This document shows positions 39,721 to 46,561 of a DNA stretch of 46,561 bases, one piece after another (within the stretch, counting starts at the first letter, position 1; each line of letters opens with the position of its first letter). The notes under the pieces were generated by a model. The model was not told the DNA's origin, did no database searches, and saw nothing but the letters and a program-made list of their open reading frames with translations. This stretch comes from a virus. The DNA lies in IMG/VR virus record IMGVR_UViG_3300049432_000094, positions 1 to 46,561 of that record; one strand, 5' to 3'. Position numbers and translations under genes: made by a program.

Positions 39721-42700
39721 TAGCGGCCGCCTCGGATCTTCTGGCCGAGGCCGCGCTGGGCCTGCTCACGCTCGTCGTCGAGCATGACCTTCACGGTGCC
39801 GCGGACGAAGCGAGCGATGCCGTCGGCGTCGACCTCGACCTGGGCGTCGACGAGGTCGACCTCCATGAGCTGCGGGCCGCCGCTGCCGGCTGGGCGGCCT
39901 GTGCCTTGCGCGGTGCTCGTCGCAGACCGCCAGGCCCGATCCCAGGCGCCGCCGTCGGCGAAGCCAAGGACCCGGTCGGGGCCGCCGCCGAAGGCCTTGT
40001 TGAGGTTGAGGCCGCCGTTGATCGCGGCGATCCAGTTGTCGTTTTCGTCCGAGCTCTTCTGATTGACGATCCACTCACGGGATCGGACGAAGAGCGGTTC
40101 GCCGGAGGTGGCGCCGAACGCGACCACGTTGTCCGCTGCAGGGTCGGCGGGCGGTGTCCCAGGGACGCGGCCGCCAGCGTAGTAACCGGCGGGTACAGGG
40201 CCACCCATGGCCCGCGTGCTGTTCCATTTGGTGCCCTTGGGCGTGTCGGGGCCGGGGCCAATGATCCGCCGGCGATAGGTGATCGTGGCGCTCTTGTCTC
40301 GCACGAGGCCGAGGAGCTTGAGGATGCTCTTGATGACCTTGGAGGCGGCGTCCTTAGCCTTGACCTCCGACTCGGCCTTCGCGCGGTCGGCCTTCTCCAT
40401 GAGCGCGAGAACAGCCTTGATGTCCTTCGACGCCCAGTCGTTCGCCCGCAGGATCGTCTCGACCTGCTCGGGCGTGAGGTCGTACTGCTGGGCGAGCTTC
40501 GCCGCCTTCCCGATCGCGTTGTCGGCGCCCTTGATATCGAACTGGGTGATGATCTCCTGCGGAATGTCGTGGATCGTGTCGTTGATCCGGCCGCCGGCCT
40601 CCTCCCAGAGGTCGACGAGGCGGGCGAGCTCCTTGTCGCTGGCGTCGGCGAGGCCCTCGACGAGCTTGCCGCCGGCCTCCGGACCCATGGCTTCGAGCTC
40701 GCTCAGCCAGTCGGTCGGCAGGCCTCGGGTCGCGAGCTTGATCAGGTTGTCCTGGAAGTCGGCCGACGCGCGTGCGGCGTCCTCGACGCTGCGGGCCCAC
40801 TGGTCGAACGACTGGCCGCTCTCCTTGAGATTGGCGGTGAAGCCCATGAAGGACCGCGCCGTCTCCTTGGTCTCCTTGTGGAGCTTGCTCAGTGCCTCGA
40901 CGGCCTTGGCCGGGTCGGCATCGAGCTGGGCGAGCCGCATGGCGAGGGCATCGCTTCCGCCGGCCGCCTCACGGAAGCCGTCGGCGGCGTTGCGCGACTC
41001 CGAGTCCATCGCAGCAAGCGCGTCGATGTAGCCGGGGAACATCTCCTTGACCCGGGACAGGGAGACGCCCTGCTTCTCGGCCTGCTGCGCGATGTAGTCG
41101 AAGGACGCAGCGGCCTCGTCGGCGGCGCCCGACTCGACGAGGGAGACGAGGGCGGAGTCGATCTGGCCGATACTCTCGGCGGCCGCCTCGATGTTCGACT
41201 GCCCGATGCCGGAGGACAGGAACTTCTCCCACTTGCTTGCGTCGAGGGTGTCGATCGCGTCGCCGAGGGAGGTGATGTCCTTGGTGATCGTGAGACCCAT
41301 GAACGACGGGGCCTTGGTGCTCGCGAGCTTCTCGAGGCTGGTCGCTGCCGTTGCGCCGCCGTGCGCCAGGTCGAGGAGGGCGCGGGTGTACTGCTCAACG
41401 GTGACGGGTGCGCCGCCGCCGAACATCTTGTCACTGACCGTCAGCGCGGCCGCGACCGCAGCGAAGGCGAGGGTCCCCTTGGTGAGCAGGCTCAGCGCGG
41501 CCGCAGTCCGGGGAGCGGTCACTCCGAGGGTCGTGAGCGCGGCGTTGGTGGAGGCGACACCGACGGCGAGCTTGGCGATGCCCGCGAAGGCGAGCAGGCC
41601 GGCGCCGCCGATCAGCGCGAGCCCAGCGAGGGAGCCCTGGACGGGTGCCGGCAGGGCGCCGAAGGCGTCAGCGAGTACGCCGACTCCGCCAGCGATCTCG
41701 GCCACGACCGGGAGGAGGCCCTGGCCGGCGTCGATACTCGCGTCCTTGATCTTGTTCCAGGCGATCTCAGCCTGCGCAGCCGCGGTGTCGTACCGCTTGC
41801 CGGCTTCCTCCGCGAGCGCGGTGTTCCGGGCCATGGCCTGATCACTGTCGAGGAACGACTGGGCGAGGAGCTTGTTGGCGCCTGCGAGGTTGAGCAGGGT
41901 GCGGCCGACCCGGGCTCCGTCCAGGCCCAGCTTGTCGAGGGTGGCGATCGCGTCCTGGCCCTGCTTGGAGAGGCCCTGCTCGAAGGCGAGGAACGCGGCC
42001 GCAGGATCGTCCCGCCAGGCCTGCGCGAACTCCTGGGCGCTCATGCCGGCGGTCTGGGCCCAGACCTGGAGCTCGCCGGAGTTGGTGACCACGGCCTGCG
42101 ACATCTTCATGAGGGTCTGGGAGATCGCGGTGCCGCCGGCCTCGACCTCGACGCCGGTCGACGCGACGGCCGAGGCGATGCCGAGGACGTTGGCCTCGGT
42201 GAGCCCGACGATGCGGCCAGCGCCGGCGATGCGCTGCGCCATTTCGATGATCTGCCGCTCGGTGCTGGCGCCGTTGTTGCCGAGCTCGACGAGCGCGGAG
42301 CCGAGATTGTCGACCTGGGACGGCGCGGTGCCCATGATGTTCATGAACTGCGCCATGGAGGTGGCGGCCTCTTCGGCGGTCAGGTTGGTCGTGTCGCCGA
42401 GCATGACCATGGTCTTCGTGAACGCGACGACGTCGTCGCGGGCGACGCCCAGCTGGCCGGCGGCCTCGGCGACGGCGGCGATGTTCTGGTGCGACTCCGG
42501 CATCGACGTCGCCAGCCCGCGGAGCCCTTCCTCCACGGCGGCGAGCTGTGCCGGCGTACCGTCGACCGTTTTGAGGACACCCGTCCAGGCGGACTCCCAG
42601 TCCATCGCCGACTTCACGGCGAAGCCGGCGAGCGCGGTGAGCGCGACGCCAACCTTGAACGAGGTGCCGGCGAGCTGGTCCATGCTGGCGCGGTTCTTGT

Positions 42701-42818
42701 CGATCGCGCCGCCAGCTGTGCGAGCGAAGCCGACCGCCGACTGCGCTGCCGTGCCCATGCCGGTGACGAAGCCGGTGACGGCCGCGTCCAGAACGACCCT
42801 TACGGAGCGGTCAGCCAT
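39720..42818 (-). CDS. Tape measure protein
   Basis: This 1032-residue, mainly helical protein is the longest gene, as expected for a tape measure. The N-terminal third has TP901-type tape-measure features (TSFKVGVALTALAGFAVKSA, AEAAGQLGVARDDVVAFTK, VEAGGTAISQTLMKMS), the middle holds hydrophobic membrane-like segments (near 390-465), and the C-terminus is charged. At about 0.15 nm per residue the tail would be near 155 nm (inference). The start is 31 bp past the second chaperone frame. Confidence 0.93.
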   Translation of the reverse strand: MADRSVRVVLDAAVTGFVTGMGTAAQSAVGFARTAGGAIDKNRASMDQLAGTSFKVGVALTALAGFAVKSAMDWESAWTGVLKTVDGTPAQLAAVEEGLRGLATSMPESHQNIAAVAEAAGQLGVARDDVVAFTKTMVMLGDTTNLTAEEAATSMAQFMNIMGTAPSQVDNLGSALVELGNNGASTERQIIEMAQRIAGAGRIVGLTEANVLGIASAVASTGVEVEAGGTAISQTLMKMSQAVVTNSGELQVWAQTAGMSAQEFAQAWRDDPAAAFLAFEQGLSKQGQDAIATLDKLGLDGARVGRTLLNLAGANKLLAQSFLDSDQAMARNTALAEEAGKRYDTAAAQAEIAWNKIKDASIDAGQGLLPVVAEIAGGVGVLADAFGALPAPVQGSLAGLALIGGAGLLAFAGIAKLAVGVASTNAALTTLGVTAPRTAAALSLLTKGTLAFAAVAAALTVSDKMFGGGAPVTVEQYTRALLDLAHGGATAATSLEKLASTKAPSFMGLTITKDITSLGDAIDTLDASKWEKFLSSGIGQSNIEAAAESIGQIDSALVSLVESGAADEAAASFDYIAQQAEKQGVSLSRVKEMFPGYIDALAAMDSESRNAADGFREAAGGSDALAMRLAQLDADPAKAVEALSKLHKETKETARSFMGFTANLKESGQSFDQWARSVEDAARASADFQDNLIKLATRGLPTDWLSELEAMGPEAGGKLVEGLADASDKELARLVDLWEEAGGRINDTIHDIPQEIITQFDIKGADNAIGKAAKLAQQYDLTPEQVETILRANDWASKDIKAVLALMEKADRAKAESEVKAKDAASKVIKSILKLLGLVRDKSATITYRRRIIGPGPDTPKGTKWNSTRAMGGPVPAGYYAGGRVPGTPPADPAADNVVAFGATSGEPLFVRSREWIVNQKSSDENDNWIAAINGGLNLNKAFGGGPDRVLGFADGGAWDRAWRSATSTAQGTGRPAGSGGPQLMEVDLVDAQVEVDADGIARFVRGTVKVMLDDEREQAQRGLGQKIRGGR

Positions 42819-42849
42819 GCATGCTCCTTGAGGTGTCGATGGTCTGGGG

Positions 42850-43262
42850 TCACGGCTCGTCCGGGTCGTAGAGGCTCGCGGAGTAGGCCATGGTCTCGGG
42901 CAGGTCGAGGTCGGCGCGCTCGTCGGCGCGACGCTTCCTCGCGATCGCCGCAGCGACGTGGCAGCGTTCGGACGTGACGGAGACCATGCCGTCGGTCTCG
43001 AAGGAGCGGCACACGGTCTTCGGCATGCCGCAGAGCTGGCAGAGGTCCGCCTGCTCGTGGTGCTCGAGGGCGAGCATCCACTCCCGCTCCGCGTCGTCCC
43101 ACTCGACCTCGAGGACGGACCCGATCAGGCGGCCCTCGTCGTTGTAGACGAATCTCGTGAACGGCTCCCAACCGTAGAACTTCTTGAGGCTTATCCCGAG
43201 CTTGCGGGCTGCTCGGAGGTCTCGCCGGAGTCCTGCGTCAGTAGCGACGCGGTGCGCGAGAA
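42850..43262 (-). CDS. Second tail assembly chaperone frame, made by -1 frameshift
   Basis: This frame has no good start of its own. It opens before the end of the first chaperone gene and encodes AARKLGISLKKFYGWEPFTR, EVEWDDAEREWMLALEHHEQ, then a Cys pattern (CQLCGMPKTVC) and an acidic C-terminus. It is the usual downstream partner of siphovirus tail chaperones (lambda G-T type). Reading from the slippery site at 43260 gives 136 extra residues, a fusion of 302 residues. Confidence 0.85.
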
Positions 43263-43757
43263 AGGGGGCGTCGTGACCGCCCGATTCAGTCGCAGGACCT
43301 CGTCAGCGAACTCTTTCCACTGCCCGTCGGTCATGTCGTCGGCCAGCTGGTTCCACTCGGCTGTGGCGTCGAAGTCGACGACCTCGTCGGTGTCGGCCTT
43401 GTTGACACCGAAAATGACACCCTTCTCCTGGAGCACAGCGTCGAAGAAGGTGGACGTGTTCACGCCCATCGCTTGGTCTTGGCTGTTCCCGTCTCGCGGC
43501 GGGTGCTCCTCGCCGAGCTCTTGCCACCTCTTGCGTGGCAGGCCACGGAGCCGGAAACGCAAAGTCGAGGCCCGCATGCGGGCCTCGAGAGTCTGGACTG
43601 CGCGGGCGGCGTCGGCGACGTCAGTGAGCTGGCGCTGTGAGTCTTCCTTCTGGCGGACCCTTTCCAGGTTCTCGACGGCGTCTTCCCACTCGCCTCGGAT
43701 CGCGAGGTCGGTGCAGAAGTTGACGGTGCCCTCTGGGCGATTCACCTTGATGGTCAT
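43191..43757 (-). CDS. Tail assembly chaperone (first frame)
   Basis: This 188-residue protein starts MTIKVNRPEGTVNFCTDLAI with a GGAAGGAA ribosome site. It has a helical chaperone core (ENLERVRQKEDSQRQLTDVA) and ends in SEQPASSG. It lies between tail tube and tape measure as in lambda gpG. The slippery site near codon 165 links it to the second frame. Confidence 0.88.
   Translation of the reverse strand: MTIKVNRPEGTVNFCTDLAIRGEWEDAVENLERVRQKEDSQRQLTDVADAARAVQTLEARMRASTLRFRLRGLPRKRWQELGEEHPPRDGNSQDQAMGVNTSTFFDAVLQEKGVIFGVNKADTDEVVDFDATAEWNQLADDMTDGQWKEFADEVLRLNRAVTTPPFSRTASLLTQDSGETSEQPASSG
43260..43266 (-). promoter_or_regulatory. Programmed -1 frameshift site, CCCTTTC
   Basis: On the minus strand C-CCT-TTC is a perfect X-XXY-YYZ heptamer in the zero frame of the first chaperone gene (TTC is codon 166). 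Slipping back one base enters the open second frame that runs without stop to 42850. Confidence 0.85.
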
Positions 43758-43863
43758 GCTGATTCCTTCCAGGGGTGGATCCAGGGGTGTGCGTACGTAC
43801 GTGTGGTGACCGCCCAGACCGGCCCCCTGGAAGACACCGGCCCGGGCGGGGTCTAGTTCACGC

Positions 43864-44367
43864 TCAGGTGAGCGCCTGGTCGTAGACGACGCCGTCGGCG
43901 GCGATGAAGAGCTTCTGCCCGATCTTGAGCTTCTCGTTGGCAGCGATCGCCATGCGGCCCTGCCGGCCGCCGGTGAACTTGATCACGTCGACCTTCTGCG
44001 CGGCGGCGTACGCCGTCGTGTAGGGCAGGCCGTAGCGGACGACGAGGAACTTCGTCGCGCCCGGCACGAGAGTCGTGTAGGCCAGGTTGTCGGTCGGCGT
44101 CGTGTTCTGCTGATCCCAGATGTAGGTGACGTCGAGCGTCTCGTTGTAGCGGCCCGGATCCTCACCGGACTGGGTCGAGCAGAGCCGATCGTCGACGACG
44201 GCCGCCTGCTGGATCGCACGGTTGAAGCCGTCCGACGTGAAGTAGCACGTGATGTCGACGCCGGCCGTGGCCGTTGCGGCGGTGAGGGTGCCTGCGACGT
44301 AGGTCGTGATGACGGAGATCCGCACCATTCCGTCGCCGACGATGCCCGGGGGGACTGCCATGATCAC
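43864..44367 (-). CDS. Major tail protein (tail tube)
   Basis: This 167-residue, beta-rich protein (MAVPPGIVGDGMVRISVITT) has TDGF- and VTYIWDQQNT-like strands and no helices of note, which fits a tail tube subunit. It is placed before the chaperones. The GTG at 44367 has better ribosome-site spacing and overlaps the upstream stop; the ATG at 44361 is an alternative. Confidence 0.82.
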   Translation of the reverse strand: MIMAVPPGIVGDGMVRISVITTYVAGTLTAATATAGVDITCYFTSDGFNRAIQQAAVVDDRLCSTQSGEDPGRYNETLDVTYIWDQQNTTPTDNLAYTTLVPGATKFLVVRYGLPYTTAYAAAQKVDVIKFTGGRQGRMAIAANEKLKIGQKLFIAADGVVYDQALT

Positions 44368-44765
44368 TCACTTCCTTCGCCAGCACTGGAGCTGGCTGTG
44401 TTGGTGGACTCCGACGCGGCGTCGGCGGACTGCATGTTGGCCTCGGTTTCGGTGGCCGGTTGCGCGGCGGCGGCCTCGGCCTGCGCCTCGGCGACGGCCG
44501 TGGCGAGCTCGCCGTCGCTCTTCTTCCCGATGGTCACGCCGAGGTCCTTGGCGAGTCCCTCGAGCGCTTGGCGGTCGGTCTTGATCTCGACCTTCGCCTT
44601 CGGCGCCCGCGCCATGGGCCCCTGATACTCGGGGTATCCGTCGACGACCTTCTGGCCGTCGGGCAGAGGCAGGTCGGCGCGATGGTCGAACTGGTTGCCT
44701 TCCTCGTCCGCGACCCGGATCCACGTCGGGTAGGGGAAGGTCGGGTCCTTCGGCTTGTAAGGCAT
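44364..44765 (-). CDS. Hypothetical tail-region protein with acidic low-complexity tail
   Basis: This 133-residue protein starts MPYKPKDPTFPYPTWIRVAD. A 60-residue ordered part (ADLPLPDGQKVVDGYPEYQG) is followed by a possible LysM/SAP-like helix segment (LEGLAKDLGVTIGKKSDGEL) and an Ala/Ser/Glu-rich tail. It is between the tail terminator and tube. Function unknown. Confidence 0.72.
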   Translation of the reverse strand: MPYKPKDPTFPYPTWIRVADEEGNQFDHRADLPLPDGQKVVDGYPEYQGPMARAPKAKVEIKTDRQALEGLAKDLGVTIGKKSDGELATAVAEAQAEAAAAQPATETEANMQSADAASESTNTASSSAGEGSE

Positions 44766-44798
44766 GGGGTTCCTCCGGTGGGTGGGGCGGCGAGCTGG

Positions 44799-45242
44799 TC
44801 AGTTGTTGACGACGAGGCCGTAGATGAGCGGCGTCCAGAAGCGGGGCGGCGCCACGTCGTCATCGCGGCGGGACGGGCCCGGGTCGTTGAGCATCCGGCA
44901 GCGGCCGAGCACGACAACGTCGTAGGGCGCGGCGAGCGCCGGCCGCCACTCGTCGAATCGGGCGGTGATGGCATCGACCAGGAGGTCGAGGGCCTTCTCC
45001 TCGCCGGCGACGCACGACAGCTGGAACGTCTCGGCGAGACCGACCCGGTCTCCGCCGAGCCGCTCGTCCGGCCCGGTGACACCAGCTGACGGGTGGAGCA
45101 CCACGTAGGGCTTCACGCGTAGGTCGTTCGCGCTGATCGTCGGCGGCGCGGGAGCGACCAGCCGCTTGTAGACGGTGACGTTCGGGATGGTGGCGCGAGC
45201 GGCGAGCGCGTCGACGAGGACGCGGCGTGGGACGGCTGCCAT
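44799..45242 (-). CDS. Tail terminator protein
   Basis: This 147-residue protein (MAAVPRRVLVDALAARATIP) has helix-strand-strand topology with DLRVKPYVVLHPSAG, LAETFQLSCVAGEEKALDLLV and LIYGLVVNN, as in lambda gpU-type terminators. Position just after the HK97 gp10-like protein fits the neck order. Confidence 0.75.
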   Translation of the reverse strand: MAAVPRRVLVDALAARATIPNVTVYKRLVAPAPPTISANDLRVKPYVVLHPSAGVTGPDERLGGDRVGLAETFQLSCVAGEEKALDLLVDAITARFDEWRPALAAPYDVVVLGRCRMLNDPGPSRRDDDVAPPRFWTPLIYGLVVNN

Positions 45243-45583
45243 CAGAGGATCCGGCCACCGATGTCGCCGATCGCCTTCTCCAGACCCGGAGCGTTGCGAT
45301 CGAACGCCGGCCCCAGATACGGCTGCGGCGCCATCCGGGAGGTGCCGTACTCGACATAGATGCCATATGCGGCGGTCGGTCCGATCTCGGCGTGCAACCT
45401 GGCGATGTCGGAGCTAATCGAGTTGCGCAGGTTCCCGGTGTCGACGGGTGCAGCAACCTTGGCGTCGCGCTCGATGTCGTGGGCGGTCTTCGCGATCGCG
45501 GCCGAGGCCATGAACCCGGCCTTCGCGCCGGCCTTACCGAGGTCGGTGGCCAGCTTGTAGATCTCGGAGAAGTCGCTGACCAT
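45242..45583 (-). CDS. HK97 gp10-like neck protein
   Basis: This 113-residue protein carries the family signature APVDTGNLRNSISSDI, then YGIYVEYGTSRMAPQPYLGPAF. Such proteins join head connector to tail. Its last base overlaps the next start. Confidence 0.9.
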   Translation of the reverse strand: MVSDFSEIYKLATDLGKAGAKAGFMASAAIAKTAHDIERDAKVAAPVDTGNLRNSISSDIARLHAEIGPTAAYGIYVEYGTSRMAPQPYLGPAFDRNAPGLEKAIGDIGGRIL

Positions 45584-45596
45584 CGGTCGCCTCCGC

Positions 45597-46052
45597 TCAG
45601 GGTGTGGTGACGGTGTCGACGCAGTACAGGTCGCGCTCCCACCGCAAGGAGCCGCGATCGACGCGAGCCACAGCGAGCCGGCGGCCGGCCTCGAGCAGGG
45701 ACGGGTCGGACGACTTGGTTACCTCGACGACGCAGCCGCGGTCGATGTCACTGTCGGCTTCGCGGTCGATGACGACGAGGTAGCCGGCCTTCGACTGGTA
45801 CTCCTCGCCGAAGACCTTCGAGCTGTCGCCGATGTTGAGGACCTGGATGCGGGCCGTGTCGTCGTAGAGCTGCGTGTCAGATGCTGTCGAGTAAGAGAGG
45901 TCGGCGTTGATGGACGGCGAGTCGTCGGCAGCTGCCCAGACGATGACGTCGGCGGTGAACGTCTTGCCCACCACCACGGCGTGGGACTCTTCCCAGTTCG
46001 CCGGGATCACTTGGGTGCCTGGGCGACCTTGGGCGCGGGTGGCCCGCGGCAT
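45597..46052 (-). CDS. Head-tail connector (stopper-like; DUF6093-like)
   Basis: This 151-residue protein starts MPRATRAQGRPGTQVIPANW. The end contains GYLVVIDREADSDIDRGCVVEV and LLEAGRRLAVARVDRGSLRW, as in actinophage head closure proteins (DUF6093 by memory). TGATG overlap with the preceding adaptor gene. Confidence 0.72.
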   Translation of the reverse strand: MPRATRAQGRPGTQVIPANWEESHAVVVGKTFTADVIVWAAADDSPSINADLSYSTASDTQLYDDTARIQVLNIGDSSKVFGEEYQSKAGYLVVIDREADSDIDRGCVVEVTKSSDPSLLEAGRRLAVARVDRGSLRWERDLYCVDTVTTP

Positions 46053-46441
46053 CAGAACCAGTCCAACGTCGGTGACGGCGCAAGCTCAGGCCCCCAGGTA
46101 CGCCCCGAGGGGATGATCTCGAAGAAGCCGTCACCATCCTCGATCTGAGCGTGCTGCTCACGAAGGGCAGCCGCCCGCTTGCGCAGCGCGTCAGCAACCT
46201 TCGCCCCATCGGTGCTGAGGTCCTGGGTGCGGAGGACCTTGGACGCGAGGACCTCGTTGTCGGCGTTCGTGTCGATCGCCTGTGCTGCGGCCAGGAAGAT
46301 GGCGCCGTCGTGTAGGGCGAGGAAGGCGTCGATCTCCGCGTCGGCGAAGACGACGGTGTCTTCGTCGACGTCGTTGAGAAGCAGACGGACCTTGCCGGCG
46401 TCGGTCGTCGGATCGTAGGAGAAGTCCAGCTCGGTTGGCAC
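46052..46441 (-). CDS. Head-tail adaptor (gp15/gp6-like)
   Basis: This 129-residue protein starts with GTG, MPTELDFSYDPTTDAGKVRL, and has LLNDVDEDTVVFADAEIDAF and ADNEVLASKVLRTQDL: a helical connector typical of the first neck gene. GAGGAGG ribosome site. It is the gene directly after the 52-residue gene that crosses the join. Confidence 0.82.
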   Translation of the reverse strand: MPTELDFSYDPTTDAGKVRLLLNDVDEDTVVFADAEIDAFLALHDGAIFLAAAQAIDTNADNEVLASKVLRTQDLSTDGAKVADALRKRAAALREQHAQIEDGDGFFEIIPSGRTWGPELAPSPTLDWF

Positions 46442-46468
46442 GCTGAGCCTCCTCGTCGAGGGTCTGGG

Positions 46469-46561
46469 TCAGAGGCCGTCGACGTCGACGGGCCCGGGGT
46501 CGGCCGGCTCTGCACGTGCAGGGAGCCGGTCGCGGATCTGCGTGAGCAGGTCCACCACCTG
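46469..46561 (-). CDS. Small protein downstream of capsid gene, C-terminal part (crosses the ends)
   Basis: This is the C-terminal part of the 52-residue protein that begins at 93. It reads to a TGA at 46471-46469, ending DPGPVDVDGL. Bases 46535-46561 duplicate bases 1-27 and must be counted once. Confidence 0.8.
   Translation of the reverse strand, partial: QVVDLLTQIRDRLPARAEPADPGPVDVDGL
46535..46561. repeat. Terminal direct repeat (circular contig overlap), right copy
   Basis: Exact copy of bases 1-27, see left copy. Confidence 0.93.

Noticed and set aside
39906-42977. Plus-strand 1023-residue ORF opposite the tape measure
   Set aside because: It is antisense to a well-supported gene, with Arg/Gly/Glu-rich composition from high-GC codon bias and no family pattern.

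Overview
This window looks like one complete, circularly closed genome of a temperate, long-tailed (siphovirus) phage of a high-GC actinobacterium. The first 27 bases are repeated exactly as the last 27 bases. A 52-residue gene reads in frame across that join, so the molecule is about 46,534 bp with arbitrary ends. Actinobacterial signs are the high G+C content, a WhiB-family regulator, a DUF3263 protein, a DUF2188 protein, frequent GTG starts and near-continuous ATGA/GTGA/TGATG stop-start overlaps. The host genus cannot be fixed from the sequence.

Almost everything is transcribed on the minus strand, so functional order runs from high to low coordinates. From the immunity region at about 22.9 kb, the early operon runs leftward: a Cro-like HTH gene behind a leaderless promoter, an excisionase-type HTH protein, small membrane and zinc proteins, YqaJ-type exonuclease, RecT annealase, a DEDDh exonuclease, RusA-like resolvase, a HerA-like ATPase, WhiB, a ParB-like protein, a protein with a long hexanucleotide-encoded Val-Ala-Asp tract, and a DnaB/RepA-type helicase. 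Immediately downstream of the helicase is a small coding segment full of palindromes and tandem repeats, a good candidate for a replication origin. A chain of eight tiny overlapping genes follows, then a 561-bp RNA/terminator segment with a tRNA-like gene.

The head module continues leftward: terminase large subunit, portal, a MuF protein fused to a zincin-like domain, a protease-scaffold protein with a nested scaffold start, a decoration protein and the major capsid protein. It passes through the junction to the head-tail connectors, tail tube, tail assembly chaperones (with a visible -1 frameshift site), a 1032-residue tape measure and minor tail proteins. The lysis region (about 31-36 kb) holds membrane/holin candidates, an M15-like endolysin and two adjacent genes that both carry the full endonuclease/exonuclease/phosphatase catalytic set. 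A tail fibre ending in an SGNH-type hydrolase, a glycine-rich protein and a secreted lipoprotein phosphoesterase complete the late strand.

The only plus-strand block is the lysogeny module (22.9-24.5 kb): HTH repressor, ImmA/IrrE-like protein lacking the usual catalytic Glu, a lipoprotein and a DUF3263 protein. It converges on the tyrosine integrase. A tRNA 3'-end-like sequence upstream of the integrase is the probable attP. One small zinc-ribbon-like gene also sits on the plus strand inside the head operon. The most notable points are the tandem EEP nuclease pair, the MuF-zincin fusion, the lipoprotein phosphoesterase, the origin-like repeats, the hypervariable hexamer tract, the odd tRNA with its partial duplicate, and a probable frameshift in a coiled-coil membrane gene.
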